Shown here in pieces: positions 43,675-54,901 of a stretch of DNA of 64,000 nucleotides (within the stretch, counting starts at the first letter, position 1; each line of letters begins with the position of its first letter). The notes beneath the pieces are model-generated. The model was not told where the DNA came from and did not search any database. It saw only the letters and a list, made by a program, of their open reading frames with translations. The position numbers and the translations under genes are program-made. The stretch spans positions 17,970,932-18,034,931 of the forward strand of contig NC_092679.1 in the NCBI RefSeq assembly GCF_964355755.1, written 5' to 3'. This stretch comes from Antedon mediterranea. Lineage: Eukaryota; Echinodermata; Crinoidea; Comatulida; Antedonidae.

Positions 43675-44940
43675 CCTTACACGTCACGGGTGCTTATCCC
43701 TTACACGTCACGGGTGCTTATTCCTTACGCGTCACGGGTGCTTATCCATTACACGTCACGGGTGCATATCCTTTCCGATCCCCGTCATGGGTGTTTATCC
43801 CTTCCACGTCACGGGTGCCTTACACGTCACGGATGCTTAATTATCTCTTACACGTCATGAATGCTTATCCCTTACACGTCACGGGTAATCTCTTACACGT
43901 TACGGGTGCTATCCGGCCCTTACCCGTCACAGGGCCGTAGCCAGGATCTGTCAAGGGGGGGTTCGGACACTAAAGCATGCTATATAACCAATGAGCAAAA
44001 AGATCGTACTTTTTTCCTCCTCCTCAAACACGTCGATAATTTAAATGACGATAACTATTTGTTGCCGTATGTTAGATGCGCGTGCTCTGTGCGGAACCGC
44101 CGATTGTTTGATCATTTACTTCGTATTTTGTTTTGCGTTCAAGTTCAATGCGAACGTATATCTACAGCCCCGAAAAAAGCACACTGGGTGAAGGCAAATG
44201 CTATTTGCTAGCTCTATCTATAATATTTATTTACAGCAATTTGTTGAGGAATAAAAATATGTAAATAGGTGATATTGATACATTTTAGTACGTATCGGCG
44301 TGGTCTAGAAAAAAATAATCGGATGCCATAATGTGAACTACAGTACTTGATACCATAGATATTATAGTGTAAAATATTAATATTCACTATAATCCTCTAT
44401 GATACATTATACTTCATAGTCACACATAAATACTGATGTACGTCGGAAGGCTATATACTTTATGCATGCTGCCTGACTGCCAGTGATCTAAACAATTATA
44501 GGTACGCAGTTGTCTGGCGGTGTCCTTTGTACGAATCGTTCGTGCGCCAGCTCGCTATGAGACGCGTCAATATCATGTTACATGCAGGGACCAAACATTT
44601 ATTTTTCAGGTTAAAATCGGCAATTCATTTGCAGCTTTTAGAAATTTACAGACACGTATCACTAGTTGACGCTCATACAGAGAAGAAGGTTCACGAACAA
44701 GTTTACGAATTTTTCAATTTACAAACAACTTTCTGTACTGTGGGGCACGTATTTGGAGGATTTTTGGAGATGAGGGTGAGGTATTGGGCATGTTGGGGAT
44801 GGGGGTTCGCAGTTGGTTAAGGGGGGTTCGCTATAAAGGGGGGTTCGCCCGAACCATAAACCCCCCCTCCCCCCTGGCTACGGGCCTGCGTCACGGGCGT
44901 TTATCCATTACACGTTCACGGACGTTTATCCGTCATGATT
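43675..44940. repeat. 21-22-bp minisatellite split by a hAT-like element
   Basis: The unit is ACGTCACGGGTGCTTATCCCTT with variants. About eleven units lie at 43675-43929 and two more after the insertion (44889-44940). It begins directly downstream of the GH1 gene. The overlapping open frames in two phases come from the repeat. Confidence 0.9.
43930..44888. mobile_element. 959-bp hAT-like non-autonomous transposon
   Basis: Left CAGGGCCGTAGCCAGG and right, reversed, CAGGCCCGTAGCCAGG, each followed by G-rich sequence and GGGGGGTTCGG-like motifs. The 5-bp target duplication is CGTCA, cut from the minisatellite unit. The interior frames (44527-44820 and 43861-44211) do not resemble a transposase. 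Confidence 0.8.
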
Positions 44941-46721
44941 CCATTAATGTATTAACAGCGACTGTACATAGGAATGTTTCTAGTGTTTACCATGGTTGGT
45001 TCTACCATGTATTAATATTTTTCAGTATAAAAGCCCCTATATTGTTATCATGTTTTTTAAACACAGTCATGTTGCACCTATTCAAATATCAGACTGATTT
45101 AAATATCAGACTATTTTTAAAACACGATAATACGCGAAATATTTACCTGCACAAATATATTTTGAATGATTTATAAATCGCTAACTTGGGAGTTAATAGC
45201 ACAAATATTCTATTATAGAGTTGTACCGAATGTTGAAAATGCAAATGGCTATCAATCAAAGACTAATTTTCTTTTCACATTATTGTCAGTATTAGATTGC
45301 AGGGTTTTTCAGCTGCAATCTTTTCCTTTCAAATTTATATTATATATAGCATATATGTTCTGTATATTGGCGAAATAAATGATATGATATGATATATAAT
45401 AGCCATTGTATTCGATAGAATATTGATAGATTCTGCACCATTAATATATATGTATATATATATCCATTGTATTTGGTAAAATATTAATTTTACTAAAGAT
45501 GAATCACATGGCTGAACACTACCGAGGCAATCTAACAATATGATGCTGAGCTCCGGAAATCAAAGGGTTTATATGTGGCTGCGACATGATCAGTTTCACA
45601 CATACATAGTACAGTACTGTTTGGAATGGTATTTGTCGCAGCCAGACATATATAGTATAAAGCTTTGTACAGCATTTTTTTGTTATATTCTCGTTTTTTC
45701 ATGTTTTGTATTTTATCTGATATTTGTGTTGAATATGCAATTTTAAAGTCGCACAATAGTTTTTCACTCACCAAAAATTGGATCGGAAAAACAATTATTT
45801 ACCTAAAAAACTGAAATTTAAAACAAAAAATAGTCTTTCAGACCATGGGTTTTTGGTTAGCTTTAACTGTTTGTTTTGTCTTTTTTATAAGTGAAATCCT
45901 AATTTTTTTCCAATGGAAGTGAATAACTTAATTAAAACTGCAAAATGGCCTATTGAAAGTCTGATTTTATACATCTTACGGGGACAATAGAGCTTTAACC
46001 AAGATTTCTATTTATTTTATTTTTGATGTAATAAAGACAAATGCAATAGGCCCTATGTATTGTTTCATTTTTTATTGTAAGATAGAGCCCTAAAAATAAA
46101 TACAAAATATAAATACAGTACAATTAATGGTAGGCAGACCTGAATTAATTTTAACATTTTATATAAAATGGAAGTGCATATGATCTTTGGTAGATTGTCA
46201 ACATAAAATATTAAAATATATTTGAATCTTAATATTTATTAACACGTTTGGGTTAAGTATGTATCGATATCTCTGTAAGTAACCGGCCTAAATACACCTT
46301 ATTTACGAGCAGCTCTTATCTTTTTTTGTTGTTTTTAGTTTCATGGTTGCATTTCTCATGGTTTTCACAAGTGCCTTGAGCACTTTGTGGATATGTGCGC
46401 TCTATAAATCTTATTATTATTATCTTATCATTTACGGTAGTCAAATATGTAAACTAATATGTTAGGAGATAACATGTAATATAGGTATTATTTTTATTTG
46501 ATGCTAATACTTGGGAAAAGTTTGGACAGGACTTTTAGGCCTACTAACTCAATACTGTATATATATAAACAAAATAAATAAATGGTTGTGTGTAGTTTAC
46601 ACAATTGAGAAAATAAATAAAGTAGTAGTTCAATTGAATTGAAAATAGTGTTTATATTCCAAGTAATAAAAATAAAAACCGCAACCTTATTTAAGAATCT
46701 TAATACAGTACAGTACAAAAG
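44941..46721. other. Intergenic region with repeat pieces; no gene seen
   Basis: A (GATAT)n-ended tail follows GCGAAATAAAT at 45370-45400, as in LINE 3' ends. A repeat with GAGGCAATCTAACA and GTGGCTGCGACA (45520-45640) recurs rearranged at 49410-49600. A family C MITE lies at 45770-45998. Confidence 0.5.
45770..45998. mobile_element. MITE family C copy, opposite orientation
   Basis: It ends GGGGACAATAGAGCTTTAA and contains CTTAATTAAAACTGCAAAATG, the reverse of the 33111 copy. The other end is eroded. Confidence 0.6.
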
Positions 46722-46862
46722 AACTGTCTACTCTATCAAACTAATTTGACAAAGAAAGTGTGATGTGCCCAAATATGGTAGTGATATGACATCATCGTGT
46801 CCATATATCAGCACATCACATTTTTCTGTCACATAAAGTTTGATAGTGTAGATAGTGCTTAA
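46722..46862. mobile_element. MITE family A copy abutting the SelW copy 1 3' end
   Basis: CTGTCTACTCTATCAAACTA at the left and GTTTGATAGTGTAGATAGTGC at the right. It ends within about ten bases of the start of homology between the two SelW genes, so it may mark the edge of the duplication. Confidence 0.7.
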
Positions 46863-46899
46863 GGCATGAAGCTAATGGCGATGACCTAATTCAACCAAA

Positions 46900-46970
46900 C
46901 TGACTCGTCTCATCAGGATGTGACCTAGTCTTGTGAACTTTTGAATCACGTCTATCATACAGAGAAAGTC
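46900..46970 (-). promoter_or_regulatory. SECIS element of SelW copy 1
   Basis: In the 3'-UTR exon that starts at 46997, the minus strand has ATGA (46958-46955), a helix made by GACGTGATT with GGTCACATC, an apical loop with AAAA, and the facing TGAT (46915-46912). A second helix below pairs GACT with AGTC and TCTC with GAGA. This is the non-Watson-Crick quartet layout needed for selenocysteine insertion. The sequence is nearly identical in copy 2. Confidence 0.85.
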
Positions 46971-47159
46971 CGATTGCATTCCATCTTGGCTGTTTAACTG
47001 AAAATAAACAAAATATATACTGTAATGCAACGTTCATAAAAACTTTTTGAAGGATTTTCAAAATTTGAATACACAATTTTATATTTTACATTTGTTTTGT
47101 TTATATATGTAGGCAAATTTCCAAAGATAACCATAAGCAAATTCCTTCACTATCCTTCT

Positions 47160-47310
47160 TAAAGGTAAAGGTAATCCTTTTCACAAGAGAAACATATACA
47201 AAAGATGATCTACATATGTCTTATTACAAGTCTCAATAGAAAAAATCCGGACACATGAGGACTTAAACCCCGGACCCTTGGATTGGTAGCCAAGTATCAC
47301 AACTCCATTC
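47160..47310 (-). repeat. tRNA-derived SINE copy in the 3'-UTR intron of SelW copy 1
   Basis: The head region (GGATTGGTAGCCAAGTATCA on the plus strand, with AAACCCCGGACCC as B-box side) and body (ACATATACAAAAGATG) match the SINE at 62236-62400. It is absent from copy 2, so it inserted after the duplication or was lost there. Confidence 0.6.
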
Positions 47311-47377
47311 CTCTACTCAACTATTATCAATGTAAATATTAACAAACCTTCATGTTTCTGATACAGACATTGAGGGC

Positions 47378-50300
47378 TCACTTCAGAGCCGCATCAATTG
47401 CATCAGTGATCTTCTTTAACTTGGCGGCGCTGTCAATGTAACCATCTCCATTCTGTAACAATGAAAATTAATTAACAACTCATCAAGTGTTTTGGAATTA
47501 AGCTTCCAGGATTTTTAGATTTTTAATTACAAACCTAAAAATAACTTGGCCATCAATCAAAATAGGCTCTGATGTAGACTTAACACTAACAGTCATTTTA
47601 GATTCATCTCATTTACAATTCATAAATGTCCATATTCCAAAAACTACAAATAGACATTGGCCTAATCAACAAAAATAACAAACAAGCTTAGAAGCACTGT
47701 GAAATAAGCGCTATATAAAATATTATATTCAACAAAAATAGCAGACAAAAGGCAATCCCTCATGAAGACAAAATGGGGCTTGTTACACAACATAGAGAAA
47801 AGTCAAAACATTAAAGAAAAACTTTAATAGTGTAGACAGAGCTTTAGACAGCTACGCAGTAATGCATCATTAATTCTAAACAAATTATTTTCAATATGAA
47901 TATTTTGCTTACTTAACGTAACCTTGAGTATAATCTAGTGCTTTAAAGCTCAGGTACAAGCATGAATTTTAAATATAATATCTCGTTACTTGTACATAAA
48001 TCAAATATTTGTAACAGAAATCAAGACAAAAAAACATGAATTTTCCTTAATATGGTCAAAATACAAAATTTGGCAAAATTCTGCCATAAAAACCAGGAAG
48101 ACCTTTTTTCAGTAGTTAGGTAGTTAACCTAATGGAACAACATGTCTGGTGACTCCCTAGAAGGTGAAAAAAGATGGTGGATATATAGTGGATAATTTCT
48201 GCTATAGCATGAAAATAAAATTATGAAGTTGAATAAAAATACCAGAAATGTAAATTTCAGGTTTTATTACCTATATTTAGTCATCTGATAACATTTTTTA
48301 CCACACCGTTCAGTTTTCATAGCTTTTTAAAATGCCTCTATTTACAAAATTTGTGTACAAAAGAATAGAGATTTTACTGTGTAATTTGAACTATCCCCCC
48401 ACTGATAAGAAAGTGCTTATTTTCAACAAGCTTGTGTAACACAAATAAAATCCCAAAAATTATGAAACATAGGGGAAACTATAGATCGATAATTATTGGA
48501 ATGTATGATCAATAGAAATTTTTTGCCCGCACCTGGCCTTTAAAGACCCCTTCCCTGCAATTGGACGTTTTTTTGGAAAATAATACATATATATCACTTT
48601 AAAAACATTAAACCATGTCATTCCTTGTCTTAAATGTACGTTTTATGGTAAATTATGATAAAAAGTGAGAAACAATGCACTACCTAAGTAGCTCGCGGCG
48701 ATCGACCTCTCGTGGACGGTCTTAGGCCTAGCCTAGCTAGGCTTAGTTTTGTAGGCCTAGCTGGTAAACATCGGTAACGTACAAACATCATACGCTAGCT
48801 ATATACCTAGCCTGACGTTGTATAGTTGCTGCATTAATTGTCTTTCTATTTTTGCCAGACTCTGTTGATACAAATTGGGGAAAACCCGGTATTTTCGCTG
48901 AAAAGTTAGGAGTCTTCCATTTGTTTTGTCCTCACGATCAATCGAAAAGTGGGCGAATTACAGGTGAAAAACAAAAATATCAATCCGCGCGCAATGCATT
49001 TTGGGATTTATAGCGGGCCGCTATAATTATTAGAATCGACTTATTTCTCACATTTTTAACCGTTTAAAGACGAAAAAAGTTATCGCAATAGGACCATATA
49101 GTATTATTTTTACATTAAATATAGTTTGTGATCTTAAATTAGATCTAAAAAACGTAGGGAAGGGGGCTTTAAATAAACTTTTATTGATGAATGACTTTGT
49201 ACAAATACTTTTTGAATCCTTTATAATTTTGTTTACAACCATACATATCTAAAACCAATTGAACATTTTTAATTTGAGTTACCAATATATTCTTTGGTAA
49301 GAGGTAGAAAATGATTGATCTTTATTTCAAGGAGTATATTAAAAATAATCAAATCTCATAATTTCTAGACAGTAAACACCATTCATTATTAAAAGCGCTA
49401 CTTCACACAAGGCAATCTAACAGGACACTGAGCTCGCCTTGCCAAGATAGAAATTCGTAACAGTCCCTTGATCTTAGGTCTGGCTGCGACAAATACCAAC
49501 AGCACTGTACTACAGTATGTACATATTCTAAGGCCCGTATGTGGAAGTGATCATGTTGCACCCACAGGTAAACCCTTTGATCTCTGGAGTTCAGTATCCT
49601 GTTGTTGGTAAGTTGGCTTATATTAAGTTAACTTTAATTCTATGAGACACATAACATGTATTCCAATATATATACAAATCAGTTTTTTTTTCATGCTTAC
49701 CTTTTTGGAATGGACAAGTTTATCGTTGACATACACCTCCAAGTACCCGGTGATACCTGGTGTGCTTTCACCTTCCTAAAATAAGACAGGGTTCAATTAA
49801 TATCAAAGTTAATTAATTACATAATCATAGCCTTTTTACTTTATCATGCGAGAAAAATACATTTATTATTTTTTTAAACAAAGACATTTATTTAATTTTT
49901 TTTTTCAAATATTAAGACCACAATGGGCTCAGTTTACAGATTAGTCCATTAAAGGGATATTTTTTTAATCTTAGCTCTAAATCAGGAGAGCAAGGGCTAT
50001 TATCAGTTTATCTATTGTAGGTACGTTGAGTACAAAATAAATCTTGAATTGTTATGTTTATTTTCATATTCTATAGTACTTACCATAGCAACTTCATCGC
50101 CATAATCGTCCTCAAGCTCATTACGAAGCTTGTGGTACTAAGAAAATAGAATTATAGTTTTAAGTACTAATGTCGAGCATTTAAGACAGAGGTTTTATCA
50201 AAATAATGACCAGCTTGTTTGATATTTTATCACTGCTTTGTATCATTTTTATCTGTATTTTTATGTTATTTTCATTGTAGATATTGTCATATTTGGAGAT

Positions 50301-51573
50301 TAATTAGTCATAAATTCACTTTCCAAAAAGACTTATTCCTAGTTACTGTATCTTATCTGTCACTTCTTCTTAACTAAGCCTTTGGCACCCACACAAAATT
50401 GCTGTAGTACAGGTACTATATGGATGTTTAGCTTTTGGAATGTTGGCTAGTACTTACCTTGGAACCGTACCCTCACCCACCACTGAAAAAAAAAAAAATA
50501 TTAATTTTCAATTTTGTATACTTTTATACTTTTGCTGCAGAGTGAAGTCAACAAAAAATGTTTAAAGTGACCGCCAGTTCCTCTCTCTACATACCAGTAT
50601 CCGTCTCCAGTACATCAATGTTTGCGAGAGCTGGCCTTCCTTGTTTTGCAAATCCATGTTTTGGAGAGAGGAACTGGCTGTCACAATGGCAGATAGTAAT
50701 ATAAATTTGGATATGTCCAGGACTAAGTAAGTAACTAAAGTAATATATTGATTTATTATTATCACATGCTATTATATTCTGCTTTAAATAAGTGAAGATT
50801 AAAAATAAGGAAATTAATAGAAAATGCAATGACAATAATGTACAATGTCTCTGTCTGAATCTAATCAGTTACACTGTCTACAGTACAGACCCATTGTAAA
50901 GACATGCATGTTAAAATTGTAAGTCAATAATCTGCTTATTTATATAACCCTGTGCTGTGTTATTGATCAAACTTACAAGGTCTCTTCACAACAGACCCTA
51001 CCTGTCCTTACAAAACTACTGTTATACCAGCAGGAGAAATAGTGACAAAATGAAAAACAATGGGTATTCAAAACAACATACTACTAAAGTATTCATACTA
51101 TACTATATAGCCTAGTAGGTATAGTCTATAGGCCTAGTATTACTAGCCTAGGCTTAGACTAAATACTTTTAACTTTTTTTAGTCAATAACATTCAACATT
51201 AGCCTTATTTATTAAGATGAACAATAATAGAATAGGCCTAGGCCTAGTGACAGAATAAGTGATACATGTTAATGATGATTAAAATCATCTTCCCAGCTAC
51301 TTGGACTAGGCCATGGCATGGCATGACTAGTTACTCCCATGATGACTAGGTAGGCTAAACAACCTCGGCTGGGCCTTGGTATTACTAGCCTATATTAGTA
51401 TTATTAAGCTAGCCTATTAAGCAGAGCATGCAATGCCTCTCCCCCCAAAAAAACAAAAGCATAGTTTTATGGCATAGAAGCTAGCTTAGTAAATCAAGCA
51501 ATTACGGAATATAAAAGAAGCGCCAAAGTAAGTTATAGTCTCACCAGTATATCACTTTAACTACAACAGGCAT
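47378..51573 (-). CDS. SELENOW: Selenoprotein W, copy 1 (UGA-encoded selenocysteine)
   Basis: SelW is a small thioredoxin-fold redox protein with a CxxU motif. Five coding exons (51573-51545, 50482-50458, 50137-50084, 49775-49701, 47452-47378) give 85 residues. The protein starts MPVVVKVIYCGG-U-GYGSK, continues YHKLRNELEDDYGDEVAM and EGESTPGITGYLEV, and ends NGDGYIDSAAKLKKITDA-IDAALK. The in-frame TGA at 50475-50473 is codon 13, in C-G-G-U at the family position. All junctions are GT-AG with matching phases. The end also fits SelW (GDGY, about 85-87 residues). The stop is itself TGA (47380-47378). A 3'-UTR intron precedes the exon with the SECIS. It differs from copy 2 at several residues (for example RNELEDDY versus RCELEDQY). 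Confidence 0.93.
48539..49173. mobile_element. 635-bp DNA element in intron 4 of SelW copy 1
   Basis: Left TTTAAAGACCCCTTCCCTGC and right, reversed, TTTAAAGCCCCCTTCCCTAC. The GC-richer interior contains GCCTAGCCTAGCTAGGC and GCGGGCCGC. It is absent from copy 2 and explains part of the difference in intron length. Confidence 0.65.
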
Positions 51574-51710
51574 GATGGTGATTTTAAGCTGAAATTAGGT
51601 ATGTGCTGTAAGACGTCCAAATACCTGCCCTGGGGGATTGTTGAATGATGGTGTTTTTATTTACGAAAAACGTCGTGGTGTGTGTGCATTGGACTGTGAA
51701 GAAATCTATG

Positions 51711-51728
51711 AATTAATAGAGGGCGGTG
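51711..51728 (-). promoter_or_regulatory. Shared upstream motif of SelW copy 1
   Basis: The minus strand reads CACCGCCCTCTATTAATT, about 140 bp before the ATG. Nearby CGTGGTGTGTG-GCATTGGAC is also conserved before copy 2. A related CCGCCCTCTATAATA is at the RasGRP-like promoter. Confidence 0.35.
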
Positions 51729-51820
51729 ATTAACAAAGAGAAAGACGCGGATGTAAAAATGGTCATAATTCAATTCTTCTATATTTTTGTTTTCCGCTTA
51801 CCGTTACCGCCCATCTGTGT

Positions 51821-51945
51821 AAATAAATTGGCCTTTAGACCTACTGCCTCAAAATTAAAAACTACGATTTTGTGTTTACATCAAATATTTAAATAAATTG
51901 GCCTTTAGACCTACTGCCTCAAAATAAAAAACTACGATTCGATCA
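51821..51945. repeat. Tandem duplication of about 72 bp between the SelW genes
   Basis: AAATAAATTGGCCTTTAGAC and CTACTGCCTCAAAATTAAAA occur twice in a row with few changes. Confidence 0.8.
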
Positions 51946-52436
51946 AATATTTAACATTTATTTCATATTCTCAGGCTTTTTAATAATCCGTAATACTGTA
52001 CTATGGCATGACGCTTATATTTATAACGATGACCTAAAAGATGATGCTGACATGATACAGCAATATGGATCTCTGAGTATAAAAGCAAATTCTATTGCTA
52101 GGAAGTTTAAATGCATGTTTAAATATGTATTGTGAAGTACCAACGCAGAGTCAACCACTCCAATATCCTGGTTATGTGCATTCTGATGCAAACTGGGGAT
52201 ATTTACTCTGAGAGATTTAATGTACACGTATTACCAGTTTTTGTGGTCCATGACCTTTGGTTTTATTATTGTTTTATTATGTTATTACAGTATGTATATT
52301 AGTTAAGAGCTTTGTATGTAATACCGTGGAGGTATTTATTTTTTCCTCCATGGTAATACTGTGTATATACATTTAATTATGAAATAAAGAACAATGAATG
52401 AATGAAGCTAATGGCGATGACCTAATTCAACCAAAC

Positions 52437-52507
52437 TGACTCGTCTCATCAGGATGTGACCTAGTCTTGTGAACTTTTGAATCACGTCTATCATACAGAG
52501 AAAGTCT
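52437..52507 (-). promoter_or_regulatory. SECIS element of SelW copy 2
   Basis: ATGA at 52494-52491, TGAT at 52451-52448, the same helices and AAAA apical loop as in copy 1. It sits in a 3'-UTR exon beginning at 52533, behind an intron whose donor is at 52690. Confidence 0.85.
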
Positions 52508-52720
52508 GATTACATTCCATCTTGGCTGTTTAACTGAAAATAAACAAAATATATACTGTAATGCAACATTCATAAAAACTTTGTGCTGTAAAGGCTTTCA
52601 AATTATGCACATATATAAATTAATTCAAATAAAAAATACACAATTTTGTATATTACTACAGAACTATTATCAATGTAAAAATTAACAAACCTTCATGTTT
52701 CTGATACAGACATTGAGGGC

Positions 52721-54740
52721 TTACTTCAGAGCCGCATCAATTGCATCAGTGATCTTCTTTAACTTGGCGGCGCTGTCAATGTAACCATCTCCATTCTGCA
52801 ACAAAATTAATGATTAACAACTCATCCAGGACATATTTTTAATTACATCAGGGCTTATATTAAGAACTTCAATTGTATGATACACTTAACATTTCTTCCT
52901 GTCTAAAACAGGGTATATTTTTTCCATGTTTACCTTTTTGGAATGGATCAGTTTACCGTTGACGGACACCTCCAAGTACCCGGTGATACCTGGTAGGCTT
53001 TCACCTTCCTAAAATAAGATAGAAGTTAAATAATAACAAAATAAACTCAAGGTAATTTAATGGCCTTTTTCACTGAACGATGTGATCTGGTATTGTCATC
53101 TTTAACATTGGATCAATATAGCATTTTTGTTATATTCATTAGGTTTTTTTTGTAATAAGAATGGAATTGATGGATTCATTTATTTAATCATTTAATTCAA
53201 ACATCAGATTGTAAGCATGTGTGTATGCATGCCCGGTGTATAAGTAAATTTCCTTACTTGTCCCTACTTCTAACAAACAACAAACAAAATAATACATTAC
53301 AGGCATGAATTGAGGCAGTCTTTGGTGGATTAGTCCATTATGGTAAAGGGGCATTCAATTTTTGTTTAGTTCTAAATCAGGGAGCAAGGGCTACTATAGG
53401 TTTATCCAGGTAAGCCAGGCACATGAATGATTGTATTTCTGCACCTTATAGTACAGTACTTACCATAGTAACCTCATCTCCATATTGGTCCTCAAGCTCA
53501 CAGCGAAGCTTTTGGTACTAACAAGAAAATAGAATAGCTTTTAGTACCGACTGATATAGAAAGCTTGAAGGCTAAGGCTGTTAATGCTGGATTTTATCAA
53601 GTTTAAGTTAATGCCAAGATGTTTCTTAAAAATACATTACTAGGTCTAGTGTAATTGTATAGTTTTTACCTAAATTTTAATTCTCTGTCATAAATTTACT
53701 TTTTCTAAGAGCTATTTCCTAGTACCTGTTATTGTTAATGGTCTGTCACTTTTTCTAACACGCTTCATCACCCACACACAAATTTGTTGTAGATAGCTTC
53801 AGGTACTGTACATGGATGTTTAGTTTTTTATGCTTGTCAAGTTTATACTTACCCTAGGACCGTACCCTCACCCACCACTGAAAAAAACAAGAAAAAACAC
53901 ATTAATGAGTTAATTTTTGTAAGGAATTACATGTACATCTGAAATTATAATTGAATGGATTGGAAAATGTCTTGAAAAGTATCCAGTCAAGCTGATTAAT
54001 ACATCATCTCTGATTTAATTAAATGCACTGTCTCAGTAGGTCTACTACTACTAACTCAAACTGTCTTGCAAGTCATTCAATTTCCTGTTTGTTTAAACTC
54101 GTCACTTGAATACAAATCCTCTCAACCTGTAAGCTAACAAACACACTATAATAATTACTATATAGTTATAAAAACAACTACCAAAGTAAGAGATGAAAAA
54201 TAAATGAATACTACAAATAGAAATGTGTTATAATAATACAATCATTGTGTATATGCATGTGGCAGGTTGGTTTATTCGAGGAAATAAATAAAGGCCCCGG
54301 AGGCGTTTATTCAAGGAAATAGAGGCCCCGTTTATTTGAGGTAGGCATTTATTCAAAGCAGTCGTTTATTCAAATAAAATACGCCACAGTATCCACTCTA
54401 TCTATCTACTAAAACTAGTTTACCAATAATTTCTGCACCAACTTATCTAGGCTACTACTATTGATTTAATCTCATTTCATTCATGTCCCAACACAATTAA
54501 AAAAGAAAGGTCCTTGTTCTGAAAATGGATGCTCCTCCTCCTATCTTAACATCTATTCCAAAATGTAAATATGGATGGCTCAAGCTATGCATGACCAGCC
54601 TAGGCCTAGCTAGCCCTAGCTAGAGTATAACTATTACTATTACTATTAGTAAATAGTTTAGGTACTTCACTGTAGGTATAGCCTAGATAGTAAAATACAG
54701 TATATTCTTACCAGTACAACACTTTAACTGCGATTGGCAT
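52721..54740 (-). CDS. SELENOW: Selenoprotein W, copy 2 (UGA-encoded selenocysteine)
   Basis: Coding exons are 54740-54712, 53877-53853, 53517-53464, 53008-52934 and 52795-52721, 85 residues. It begins MPIAVKVLYCGG-U-GYGPR, continues YQKLRCELEDQYGDEVTM and EGESLPGITGYLEVSVNGKL, and ends NGDGYIDSAAKLKKITDA-IDAALK. The Sec TGA is at 53870-53868. Exon sizes and phases equal those of copy 1. The stop is TAA (52723-52721), unlike the TGA of copy 1. Exons 5 and 6 and adjacent intron sequence are almost identical between copies, while introns 1-4 have diverged. Expected role: cytosolic thiol redox chemistry. Both copies look functional. Confidence 0.94.
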
Positions 54741-54885
54741 GGTTATTTTGAGACAGTTCTATTTGAAGGTGCTGTAATGTGTATTGTTGCTGCAAACGTC
54801 CGCTTGGCTGGGCCAAGCATACATAAATAAATAAACGTTAAAATCAAAAACGTGGTGTGTGCAATGGACCGTGAAAACTATGAAA

Positions 54886-54901
54886 TTATTATAGGGGGCG
54901 C
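54886..54901 (-). promoter_or_regulatory. Shared upstream motif of SelW copy 2
   Basis: The minus strand reads GGCGCCCCCTATAATAAT, about 147 bp before the ATG and next to the conserved CGTGGTGTGTGC-AATGGACC. It is similar to the copy 1 and RasGRP-like promoters. Confidence 0.35.

Noticed and set aside
43620-43940. Overlapping plus-strand frames with repeated LHVTGAYP and YTSRVLI
   Set aside because: Translations of the 21-22-bp minisatellite in two phases.
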